DNA of 64,000 nt from Alitta virens (taxonomy: Eukaryota; Annelida; Polychaeta; Phyllodocida; Nereididae), in contig OW028578.1 in NCBI GenBank assembly GCA_932294295.1, positions 35,999,685 through 36,063,684 of the forward strand, written 5' to 3'. The notes below the pieces were generated by a model. It saw only the letters and a list, made by a program, of their open reading frames with translations. It had not been told where the DNA came from and searched no databases. How positions within the stretch are numbered: position 1 is the first letter of the stretch; each line of letters opens with the position of its first letter. Both the position numbers and the translations under genes were made by a program. Positions 23,201 to 35,400 of the stretch are shown one piece after another.

Positions 23201-26200
23201 AGATTATTACTGGTTGAAGGATAAGACATTGAAGAGCAGTCTAAGATATTGTCCTGGGAGGTCATCATTTCCATAGGAGTCCATTCAGAGGTTGACGGCA
23301 TAGCAGGAGCATGAGATGATGTTGACGCAGAAGAGTATACATGGCCAAACGAGCTTCGGAACGACTCAACAGATTGCGAATGACTTACTTCCTGATTACT
23401 AGGAGCTGCAGGAAAGAACTGCATTGAACTAGAAGTGCTCAATGGGCTGTAAGATGCAGAACATCTGAAGGTTTGAGCATTGTCAGAACTGGAGACAATG
23501 GTGTGCGTGGCATCAAGATTTGTCTTATGGGCCAAATCACCATAAGTTGAGAAGACCTGGGCATTGGAAAAAGTCGGGCTGGTGGTTGCGGAATATGGCA
23601 CAACATACTGGACAGGATTATTTACTGGAGGAGAGCAACTCATAGACTCATGATTACGAGTAACCGACCCATCTGGATCGTTTGAAATTTGACGCTGAAA
23701 AGGTAAGTAGCCAGCAGTATGATTTCCATCATGTCTGGTTTGCATAAATGTGGAATTCATAGGACTGTCATGAAGACTTGTATCCCTATGATATCCACTG
23801 GATGCAGGGGGGCAGGTACTTTCTTGTGATTCAAAGTCATTCATTACTCGGAAGGCATTGGACACCATTTCTACTGATGATCCAAGTTTTGCATGATCAT
23901 CATCTACAGGGCTCATCGAATGAAATGTGTTATTGTTATTGGCATCATTTGGTGGGGAAAATGCTGCCCTTTGGAATGTTACAGCAGTTGAATCACTTAG
24001 TAAATGGTTTGTTTCAAATCCATGAACACGGTTCGATGGTGATTGCCTGTCGCTGAACAACACTTCTCCGTGATTAAGTATTTGATTTTTTGCAACGGGT
24101 GAGGATGTAGCAGCCCCTGACCAATGCCTAGGACTGACTTTGCCATTCAATTCATCATTCTGTGGTGTACTTCCACTTTCTGGGGATAGTTTGATTGACT
24201 CGTTAAATGACTTATCCAGCGTTGATTCATCTTCATCATCCCCCACTGCCTCCGTAGCCAATCTTGCCTCTTGGATGCAATAAGTTTTCCTTTCAACTGT
24301 GTAACGCCCTCTTTGGATGGCTGAAATGAAAACATTTTCAAACATACAACTACATTATCATGAATAAACAATCTTACATCAAATGAAGTCTCATAATATT
24401 TCCATCTATCACCAGCTTTCACCAGCACAGTTCTACTTGTTTATCAATAAAGTAATATTAGATACTTTTTTAGAGATTAGAAGTTACTATATAATAGTCA
24501 CTTGTATGTTAAATTTATCATTAATCAAAAAATTAACAGCCGTCATACAAACTGTTATGTTGACATCCTGCAAGTATAACTCCTGGGAACATCACCTCAT
24601 GATACCATTATAGTGGTATTAAACTGACTAGTAACATCATCCAAATGTAACTCTTGGGGACATCACCTCATCATACCATTACAGTAGACAATTGAATGCA
24701 CAATCTAATTACAACCAAAACTTTCAAAGCACAATGTTTCACTATCAGTAAAACAAATGAATCATCAACTGGTATAGTACCTCTACCACCCAACCTAAAA
24801 TTCAATAAGCATCTAAAAAATCAATAAATTGTGAAAAAAGATGCACTTACCGTCTCGAGACATGCCAAGCTGATGACAGCGTTGTAATCGACAATATGAA
24901 CAGGTCAGTCTCCTGTCCGGCACCACATTGCAGTCTCCGTTTCCTTTACATTTGTATGGTTTCTGTCTCTCGAGAGATCGTCTAAAGAAGATCTGAATTA
25001 TCCAAAATTCTAGGAGTTAGAAACTCACAGTTACCCTTTCTAGTTCGTTTCTCTCAAATATCTTATTCTGTCTTTCTCAAAGTGATCTACACTTAAAGGT
25101 TTTCTTATGCTAAAGTAAAAATGCTACACGAGATTGTTTTTAGAAAATTACTTTATTAATCTATAATTTAAAAGTCAATTTGTCCAATTATCACATGAAA
25201 AACAATTACATCAATGGATGATTGGTCAACTAGCTGCAGGAATTTGTTAGTAAGTTTTACGATACATACACCAGTTGCTGAGTGGTAAGAAATATACATA
25301 CAATAGCCAGCGTGAAAGTATAGCGATAGCATATTTAGCACAGAATAGGCAGAATAAAAGAGTTTAACGTGGTAAACCTTGCCTAAGTTGAAGTCAATTT
25401 TTTTAACAACTCAAACCAAAGTTAAATAACTAACTGAATTTAAATTGTATTATCATATCTACCCTGCAAGCAAGTAATATATTGTATAACACAACCATAA
25501 CATTAGCTTTGGTAATGTTATAGTACATGGCCAATTGTGCCACGTGCGTTTTTCCTGCATTTAGATAAATGCATGGTTTTTGCCTCATTATAATAAGCTA
25601 AAAACCATGCGTTTTCCATGCGTTTATCCTTCTCATGGAAAACGCATGTGGCACATTTGGCCATGTACAATCCAAAATAAATGTCCGCCTGGTCTTATTT
25701 TTACATGTATGTCATGGAGAAACACAAAATAGATACAAATGCAAGCAATAGTCAAACCCCGAAACTCCTGTCTGTATAACTTTACTCTTGCAGCCTCAGT
25801 CTAGGAACAAATTTGGTGCAAGAGCCTTCTCAGTGTTTGCTCCCAGACTTTGGAATCAACTAACATGCTGCCTGCACAAGGTATAGTCCAAATAATACTG
25901 TAACTATTATTCCCATAATTGTAATACTACCTGGTTAGCTGTGTATTGAAACATTAATTAAACCAGGCCTGTTGTCTATTTGAGTTCTACTTAGGTAAGG
26001 TTTGCGGTACATACATGAAGTTAACATAGCCAAGAAAAGTTGAAAAGCATTAAAATTAGCACAGTTGTAACTGATATGATTTACCTGGCATGCATCACAA
26101 GTTATGGCACCAAAATGAAAACCAGTAGCCTTAGCACCACACACTTTACATGGAGGCAGGATTGGGAAACAGTCATGATGTTTCTTCTTGCTTTTAAGTT

Positions 26201-26495
26201 TTTCGCTGCTGCAACCTCCTGATTTTAATCCATCCTCGATATTTTGTGTTAAATCGTTTTCCATGTCCTGAGGTCTCATACCACGAGAAAACAAATACTT
26301 AATAACATCAGGAGGTATACAGACATGTTTTTCTTCATGGACGTTACTATCACCAGTGGTGGTGCATTGCATATCTGAGTTCGATGAAGTCACGTTTACG
26401 TCAGTCGTAATATGAAGAGCTGAAGCGTCGTTTGAAGAGCGGGCCCATAGATCCTCCCAGCATGATGCATCCTCTAACAGAGCTGTTTGAAGCAT
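20216..26495 (-). CDS. nuclear receptor A, NR1-like, with a very long hinge
   Basis: Coding exons on the minus strand: 26495-26085, 24992-24851, 24320-22915, 22276-22048, 21575-21348, 20556-20216. Intron phases are 0,1,0,1,1, giving about 918 aa. The DNA-binding domain starts at residue 116 with finger 1 (C-x2-C-x13-C-x2-C). The P-box region reads CDACQIFFRR where CEGCKGFFRR is usual. Finger 2 has normal spacing, and MSRDAIQRGRYT follows. The third exon encodes a ~468-residue Ser/Thr/Asn-rich hinge. The ligand-binding domain (about 655-900) has the helix 3-5 signature LVLEDQITLLRGSA and an AF-2 helix with EVLMEIY. The start chosen is ATG at 26495 in a CCACCATG context, because TTTTACAG just upstream looks like the acceptor of a 5' UTR intron. 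The role is a nuclear transcription factor; ligand and target sites are unknown. It forms a tandem pair with receptor B. Confidence 0.92.
22342..22584. mobile_element. hAT-like MITE in a receptor A intron
   Basis: The left end CAGGGCCTGTCCTAGG and the right end, whose reverse complement is AGGGCTGGTCTCAG, form imperfect hAT-type termini. The flanks AACTAATG and AACTAAGT resemble a decayed 8-bp target duplication. The 243-bp interior has no coding potential. Confidence 0.5.
25523..25668. mobile_element. palindromic MITE copy in receptor A intron 1
   Basis: Best preserved copy (146 bp) of the family at 3039-3196. It starts GTACATGGCCAA and ends TTGGCCATGTAC, with internal arms built around AACGCATG and GATAAATGCATGG. 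There is no ORF. Confidence 0.85.
25794..25886 (+). mobile_element. LINE ORF2 C-terminal relic
   Basis: The plus strand encodes NKFGARAFSVFAPRLWNQL followed shortly by a stop. This matches the well-known C-terminal stretch of CR1/L2-type LINE polyproteins (FGxRAFSVxAPRLWNxLP). It is antisense within intron 1 of receptor A. Flanking LINE sequence is too eroded to delimit. Confidence 0.65.
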
Positions 26496-27684
26496 GGTGG
26501 GCTTTTTTGGTGGTCTCTGTAAAATCATTGAATCAACTCTCTTAAGAGTAAGTTAAACTGGCAAACTGAACTTGAGAACTACTCCAGCAGCTGACATACT
26601 TTGACATACTTTGAAAAGATAAATATCATTGGACAAACACACGCTTCAGTCACCCAGCTCTAAGCAAACACTCGATAAGAAGAATTACGAAGATCGCAAC
26701 TATCAGTTTGTAAAGATCAGGTCCCAAGTCTAGAGGATACATCACTAGTGATTGATAATATTATTAATCTTGCGATAACAATCACAATACATTGATAGGT
26801 TTATTTCCCATCGAGTATATCCGCTAAAATTTCATTGAAATTGATATTTGACCTTATTTAAACTAATTTGTTATACTTACAAATGCTGGTTGATAAGTCT
26901 CACCAATTATTAATGGCAGATTTTATAAACATATACTATAATCACCTAACTTGCGATAATCCTCGAAGTAAATTTATCAATAAATGAATCAGAAATAGTG
27001 ATGATATAACAGCATGAAAATGCAAGATATCTCACATACATGCAAACTACTACCAACAGCTTGCAGGTTTCTCTGCTTGTTTAAATGTCATTGTCACGAC
27101 ATGCAGTTTTATACACTCCATGACTCAGCGGGTATAAACGTGAATGAAGCGTGATAGCTGATATACATGTTATTTTTTCATACTGCATCTTTTTTAAATC
27201 CTGAATTAGCACCGTATTCTATGGATAAAATCTCCAAAACTATCTGATGACCTATAATTTGACATTGATGTCCTAAGTGTACTGAAAATTTGTCTGGAAC
27301 ACCCAAAGTAATATATGACTCATTTATAATGAGCATATCCCCCATAATGAAACCATAATGAAATAATTCTCAGTCCATGTAGTTTTTGCCAATCGTATAT
27401 GTTTTTACCAGACTCACATATAATCATTAATGACACCTAGCTGGTTATGTTTTCGTGATCAGTCTGTATTCTAACAATGATAGAATAATTGCTACAGGTA
27501 ACTAACATTCTAACAATTAAAATTAAGTATGACATAAAATTTGGAGGAACTCATAGTGTAGGTTTCATGACATAAAAACATCCTATGCAGCCATGAAAGA
27601 CCTATCACTCTCTGCAATATATATTTGATTCTTCAAACCCTTAACCTTAATGAACATTCCTTGGAATATAAAATTGCATAAATT
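26496..27684. promoter_or_regulatory. 5' region of receptor A, between the two receptors
   Basis: This 1.2-kb stretch separates the receptor A start codon from the receptor B stop codon, so it must hold or adjoin the receptor A promoter unless a distant first exon is used. On the minus strand a strong donor, TTT|GTAAGTATAA, ends at about 26883 and pairs well with the acceptor at 26517. A non-coding first exon upstream of 26883 is therefore plausible. No TATA box or CpG-rich block stands out. Confidence 0.35.
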
Positions 27685-30600
27685 TTACAGAGACCACCAA
27701 ACAGCAGGACTCACCCCTAATGAACTGTTTGGCTGCAAGGAGGAAAATTTATTTTGGGATGCTATGCTTTGGGCCATCACAGCATCGTTAGCAATTTTGC
27801 CGATGTTGACAGTTGCATTCTGCTCTTCGTACAGAGCCAACTGTTCATGTCGATGTTGAGCAACATCTGATTCTTCTTTGAAATCTTCTTTATTCACTGG
27901 ATCACAGTCACACTGCGCTGCGCTTATGGGAGGTGACACCGGTTCGGTTAAATTAGTCATGTCGTTTTCTGACGTGCTGTTCGCAGCACGTAAAGACTGC
28001 AACATATTGACACGCTCGTCACCAAACATTTCTAAGAGCAATTCTGGGTATTCTATGTCAGGGAAGAGCTGAATGAGACACTGATCAACGAGTTGTTTAC
28101 AGCGCAATGAATGGGCACGAGTTTCAGTCAAGGAGTGTATGAAACGACCGAGCATGATTGCTGCATCGCTGTTATCTGTTATGCTCCTCTTCTTTGCGAT
28201 CATGTAGCAGAGGACATCCACCATCCGAACTTGGAGGTCTTCGACCTTTTGCGGTTCCTTAAGACTTCCCTCCGAACCATCTGAAAAAAAGTAAAATTAA
28301 ATGTCAATGTAATGTGTGAGTTTAGAGTCTTCAATTATGTAATGGATGTACTCTGCCGACTTCACAATTACACCCTCTGCAGGCCTAATAAAACTTGAGC
28401 CTTTCTTAGCTCCCTGGTGAGAACACCTAGAGTGCGGCCAGTTAGGACAGTGTTTGGTGCTTCTTAGGTCACATACTCTAAAATTGTCATCTCTGCCTGT
28501 AGCCTAGACCAGGTTTCAGCGAGTGCTGCATTAGCACAGGCCTGTGCATCTCCAGTGAAACTCAGTCTGCCTGTAGCCACGTAGTAATTTATGCCTGGTG
28601 GAGTGGAGCAAAGAAATACAGAGACCTGCTTAGTTACTCCATGCCATGGCAGGGGCTCAAACACCCAACCTTACAGTTTGAAGGCAAGCACCTTAACCCC
28701 TCTACACCGAATAAAGTTGAGGTCATGAACACTGTTCTCCAATCTCCATTATCATAACCATATTATCGCTCACCTAAAAATTGGACAATCGCACCACACC
28801 AAAATGACGGGTCATTTCAGATCTAGTGATTAGGAAATTAAGTCCACCATATCAGATACGCATTCAATGATCGAGATACAGATGTATGTTATCTGTGTGT
28901 TTTTGCTATGACGGTGAACACTGTATGTGAACCTGACAGCAAACACAAACATATTCTTGTGTGCAACTTTCCTGCACTCTAACAGTAAGCTAAAGAGCAG
29001 CTGCCCACCAGCCAAGTGCTAGTAGGCGAGGTAGTTGTGTACCGAGATCGTAATACTATATCCCCAATGATCACCAGAGGTTGTGACCACTCTTAGTCAA
29101 CAACCTCACCCCACCCATGGAATTCGAACCAACTACCCTACACATGGGGTCAGAGGGGACCGGATTCTCCGCCATCTTGTGTGCAACTTTCCTGCACTCT
29201 AACAGTAAGCTAAAGAGCAGCTGCCCACCAGCCAAGTGCTGGTAGGCGAGGTAGTTGTGTACCGAGATTGTAATACTATAATATCACCAAAATCTGAATT
29301 TAACTGTAGTTAAACCCATCAAATTGTTAATTTTGGCTTTATTTTACCATCAGAGTATGCATCTGTTTTATGGTCATTGGTCAAGAATGGTCAACCAAAG
29401 AAGTTGCTCTCACTTGGCATCAATCTATGTTCTTCTTACCAAATGTATTTCATTCAAATCTTGTATATTTGGTAGGAAGGTATTTTCTGTGGAAAGTTCA
29501 AGTTGGAATGAGAAAAGGGTTTTTTTTATTTTATTTTGATAGAGATGGATTATATTATAATAGACAATACTTTAATGTTGATTTATTGTGATACGTGGAT
29601 TGAATGATTTTACCAATGGTACCAAACATTAGTAGAACAAATTAGTGCTTTATTTGCCACTCCAGATTGCTTTGCAAAGAGCACAGAATATCCTAAATAA
29701 GGCAAATTTGTATTCCTTGTTTAATATTGAGTGCAAGTTCGAATCAAGGACCATCGGTCAAAATTGACTGGGTTCGTTGTACGAGACAATTGGTAAATTG
29801 CTCTAAATGAGAATATGCAGACCTTTGCTGTGCTTGGCAATTCGACTTGTAGACAGAGTACATACCACATAGTGTAATTTCATGCTTAATTTTCAAAATG
29901 GCACACGGTTTACCTGGAGAATATATCGAGAGAGCCTTGAATACTGCAAGTTCTTCGGGAAAAAACTGCAATTTGTGTAAGACTTTGGCTGCAAGAAGAC
30001 TTTGCTGGTAATACCCTGGATCTCCGATGTCCCGGAAGTCCTTCATTGTGTAGACATTTTGGCATGAAGCACAGATTGACACGTTGCTTTGGCTGTCCAC
30101 CGCTTCATAGCTTGAAAGCATCACCCAATCTAGCATTCCCTCTACAGAAAAAAGGTTTAACATACTATGTTTTATAGTCATATCAATAGATATTTTGGTT
30201 AGTACTGATAAGTGAATATCACTTAGTTGAATACTGCATAAATTTTGCTCAATTTTATGTCAGTGTCAATAACTGTGATATATCACACGGTAACAGAAAT
30301 TACACTGAACGTTAAGGTGGAGTAATAAGAACATGCACTCCCTCTGGTGTGTAGTGTGAAATATGATCTAACTAAAGAAATATTGGTCAAGAATTATTGT
30401 TTTGTACAATGGCATTAACTATTGAAAGAGATTATTTTACTAAACTTCCCAACTCAAAATATATTAAAACACAAAATGTCAGTAGAACTTGCAAATAAAG
30501 AATATAGCAAGCAAAGTGCAGAGTAAAATATATTAAATTATTAAAAAAATATGTAAAAATATTGTTCTCAAATTTCCCTGTAACTACATAATTTCTTTGC

Positions 30601-32426
30601 CAGTCAAGCAAAAGTTTTGGTTAACTGCGTTTAAAATCACAATTGACTTTTTCTTACCTCTTAACAACAATATTTGGTCTTCCAAGCAAAGGTCCAAGAA
30701 ACCAGGTAATAACTTGGCAAATTTGATGAACTGTTTGATGTCTGTTACCAGTCCAATGATACACTTTGCAAACTTGTGTTTTCCTTTGTCAACTTCTGTT
30801 TGATTCGTTAACGCAGCATCATGAGGATTATCAGGCGAATCGATATCCTGAAATACAGAAGAAGAACAAATCTTGATTATACTACGGAAGCATTTGACAG
30901 CTTAAAAGGAACACGTCAAGAAATATGAGGCACATAACTTAACAACTATCTTGTGCATAACTTCACAACTCTTGCATGTACCTTTACAACTGTTGAACTA
31001 ACTTTACAACTTTTGAACTGTCTTGCACATACCATTACAACTGTTGAACAGTCTTGCACATAACTTTAAACTATTGAACTGTCTTGCACATAACTTTAAA
31101 CTATTGAACTGTCTTGGTTGTAACTTTACAACTTTTGAACTCTCTTGCACGTAACTTTACAACTTTATGAACTGTCTGCTGAACTGTCTTGCAAGTAACT
31201 TTCCAAAGTTCTGTTAAACTGTCACATAACTTTACAACTGTCTTGTTCTTGAGCTTGTTAAGGTCAGGGTATTACTTAGTATTATGACAACAGGTTTTGG
31301 TTAACACTATTGTATCTAAAGACCATTATTCTGAAATTCAGCAACACAGAGTTGTTTAGTGGAAGTTTCAACATATTGGCCGGGGATGTTTAAGTGGGAT
31401 GACTTCATGACTATCTTGTGCACTACCTTAACATGTTATTATTATTATTAATAATAAGATAAAATCTTAATATGTAGCATGCACAGTATTACATTATTTA
31501 TTTTTAAATGTGATCTTCATATTTTCATAGGGTTATTTTTGAAAGTTGCCTTATAGTAGGATTTCCCTGTATTGCTGAAAGGTCAAAGACCCATGTACAC
31601 TAGTATCTGACTCAAGTGTATGTTTGCTGACCTCATTATAATGTTTGCACAGCAGTGACTCTTTTTTCATACCTGATCAAATAACTTTGGGGCTTTATGT
31701 GCATGTTATCATCAAGAAGATAGATTCTGTATAATATATATATACCGTCTCGAGCAAAAATTCATTTCTTGAAGATAGCTGCTGTGAGCAAAATATGTTG
31801 ATGCTAACTATGGATTAACAGTACCTGTATAATGTGTTTATATACTATATTTCAATCTTTCAAATGTATAACATTGAGTATGAATAAACATAAGAATACG
31901 AATAATAGTGAGGTGGTCTGTGAGTGAGGTGAGATGGTCTTAATAATGAGGTAGTCCAACAGTAAGATCGTCTGGATGTGAGGTGCTCTTGCTAATAATG
32001 CCTTACCAGCAAGGTCATCTATAAACGAAATGGTCTTGATTGTGAGTTGGTCTTAATAGCAGTGGATGTGATGTAATATAGGTCTTGCTAATCAGGTGGT
32101 CTTAATTGTGAGGTTGTCATCAAGTGAGACTGTAACTAACATATATGGGACAGCAGTAGTTGATAAATTGTCTGCATTGACACAATTTATTATATTATAC
32201 TGAAACTAAATGTGATACCCCATACCTACAAATTCTACACTTGCACAATAGATAATTTCAAAACTGGGCATGGTGCCAAAAATTGGCCTAGTGCATTTGC
32301 AGCTGATTACTGCTGTCAGCCTAAGACAGGTTAAAACTTATTTTAGGTTTATCTATATTGTCAACATAACCTGATCAATCATCAATGTGCCATTTTAAGT
32401 GTGTTACCAAACTATAGATAGATAGA

Positions 32427-32460
<34 letters not shown>

Positions 32461-35400
32461 CCATTGATTGATTGATTGGCTGTGTGCTACGAAAAAAGAA
32501 ATATATATTTAAGGTGAATGTAACATTTACTATTTGTCAATATTCCTTCACAGACTAATAGATAGATAGACAGATAGATTGATAGATTGATAGATTGATT
32601 GATTGATTGATTGATTGATAGATTGATAGAATGATTGATAGATTGATAGATTGATTGATTAATCGATTTATTGATTATTTGGTGCTGTGTGCTATAAAAA
32701 AAGAAATGTATTAAAAGGTGAATGTAACATTTACTGTTTATCAATATTGAACAAACATTCAAATTTCTGCTTGAATAGTATGTGTCCTCTCTTCTCCAGC
32801 TTCTATGAGAGTTTCTATCTCCCATTCTTAATTGATACCAATATAATGTTCATGATAAGATGTGGCTATCAGCTGCTACTGGAGGGGGTGACGAGAGGGA
32901 GGTTGAAATCCCAGAATGGTGAAGAGAGGGGATTGCACACTCAGCATCAGCTGTGCCAATCATCAGTGATAAATATCTAAATCACCAATTTTCAAGTGGA
33001 TACTGCTGCCATCTAACATATAATTAATGAACTGCAAACACTACCACAATTTAGTAACTATAGAGCATTCCCCTTTCCTGGTAGCTGTTTATCGCTACCA
33101 TATTTGTGGTAATGATAGAGTATAACTGTTTAGTAATAGTGGATTTTCACGGAAGGTTCTCTGTATTTCCACCAGGTGGCTAAAACAGAATACTGCAATT
33201 CTATTGGCTGAAAAAGTTCCTGCCCTTGACTGTCATTGGCTGAAGCAAAGTGCATCCAAGCAGCAGTATTTTTATTGCATTTTAATGTATATTTGACACT
33301 TTATCATTTAGTTGATTTTTGTTATTTTTCTGAAAAAGTTATATTTATTGAATCAGTTAGTTATTACCTACTGTGTCTGAAAAGCAAAAGGTGCAATAAG
33401 AGGAGAGGAAAGATTTATGTCTTGCTGAATTCAGGGCTGTTCAGTGAAAAGACACTATTCACCAGACTGGTGAGCTACGTTTTAGACAATACTTTGTTCA
33501 AATAATTATTGAACCTACTGGATGAGTCATGAATCACTGCATAAGTATTATACATTCTGCAAAATCGAAACTTCAGTAAAATCATAATCAGTTTGTTGCT
33601 TCGAGAGCACGCTCTTAGTTGACACCATTACATACATGTAAAATCATCTTTTAAATTGATGATGATGCTTACCGCTGTATCTCTCATCACTTTCAGCTTC
33701 TCCATCTGTTCTTGTTCGACCATCAAAGTCTTCTGATCCGCTACCGTAATCACTCTCGCTAGCTCTTCTAATGAAGCAGTCTGGAGAAGTTTGGAGACAG
33801 CAGCACTCGCGCTCAGATTTGCACTTGATTTCGGAGACATTGTACCGTTAACACTTTGGTTGGCATCAGTTTTGGAAGTCTCAGTAGATTGTGGGTTGGA
33901 TAAAGCATCAGAAATCGAACTGCTCGGGTCATTGATATCATTAAATCCAGGGATATTGTTGTTAAATTGGACATCCATCCCAGGCGGAGTGAATTTTGTT
34001 TCAATGTTACTACTTTCACTGCTGCCCGGACTGTCGGAGGCTATAGGTGTCCCCGGACTCTGGCTTTGAAGCTGTTTCACTTCAAGAATACACCGGCTTT
34101 TCTTTTCCACTGTGTATCTGCCACGCTGTATACCTGAAAATAATGGATGATTATGAACAGATGAAACAATCAGTTTATGTTGCATCCTTAATTGTCAACA
34201 TATAACACGAAAATATTCATATTCGGGCAGGATTCCATGGAAGATTAATATTCATAATCATGATATTGACATTTATGATCATTTTATGATCGTTAATTTG
34301 TATATACATAAATCACCAAAATGTAGATTAAAGATAACCAATTCATTGAGCTACTTTTGCTGTCTAAATATTTCATCCAAAACTGCCTCTGGCAACATTT
34401 TAGTTTTGAAAAGATTTTTGAAAAGAGTCTTGCTCAAATGAATATACAATTCCTAATTTTTACATCTGTGGATTCAATCTATAGTGACAGTTTACTTGTG
34501 ATTAATTTTCTCGTCAAAAACTTTGAAAATCTCAGGTTTCTTTGGTGAATGTTTTTTTTCTTCAATATACCCCCGATTTATTTAATTCATTATGTCATTC
34601 TTTGAATATATGCAAATTAATCGGTTGCCACTCCGCAAGCAACAATTCTTTTGTCATTGAGGTGTCTCTTTGTTCTATATTCTATATTTACGGAGTATAT
34701 AAATAATGTTGTCATTGTCATACTGAGTGACCGCTGTTCTGGCATCAATTTTTGTCTTGCACGACATCAACAAAACATAAATTGCATATAAATTTACCAT
34801 CTCTTGACATGCCAAGCCGATGGCATTTTTGCAGCCGACAAAATGAACAAGAAAGTCTTCGGTCCGGAACCACATTGCAATTTCCGCTTCCTTTGCATCG
34901 GTATGGTTTTTGTCTCCCTAAGGACCTTCGGAAGAATATCTACAAAGAAATAACACAAAAATATATTTAAAAATATATCTTAGGGACAATTTTTAGCATT
35001 AAGATCTGCTTGACATTGTTAACAAACTTTCAAAACAAGACCATTATACTACAAAACAACCTATGAAGTGACATAAAAGTGTTTTATATGATGTTCCATA
35101 CTATGACTTCACATGGTACATGATAAAATAAGGAGTTGTACCAAAAAAGCATACGAAAACAACAATGTTGTATTCAGGGCACTGAAAAACAAATTGACTA
35201 GTTGCATAGAATATGTGGCCCATTTACAGTGTACACTTATATATTTTTATTTTCAATTTAGCAAAAACAAAAAGCTATGTTGCAAAACATTCAACTTTTT
35301 CAACTATGACCACTCCATGTATAAAATCAGATTACTTTACATGTTTATTGATTATATAAGCTTATATATGAGGGAGTTTTACATGATGGATTACTATGCA

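Noticed and set aside
22916..24056. Plus-strand ORFs of 77 and 92 codons across the receptor A hinge exon
   Set aside because: They are antisense shadows of a long, splice-supported coding exon.
32487..32825. Ser/Ile/Asn-repeat protein on the minus strand
   Set aside because: It is a translation of the GATT/GATA arrays. A second copy of the flank shows that it is repeat DNA.
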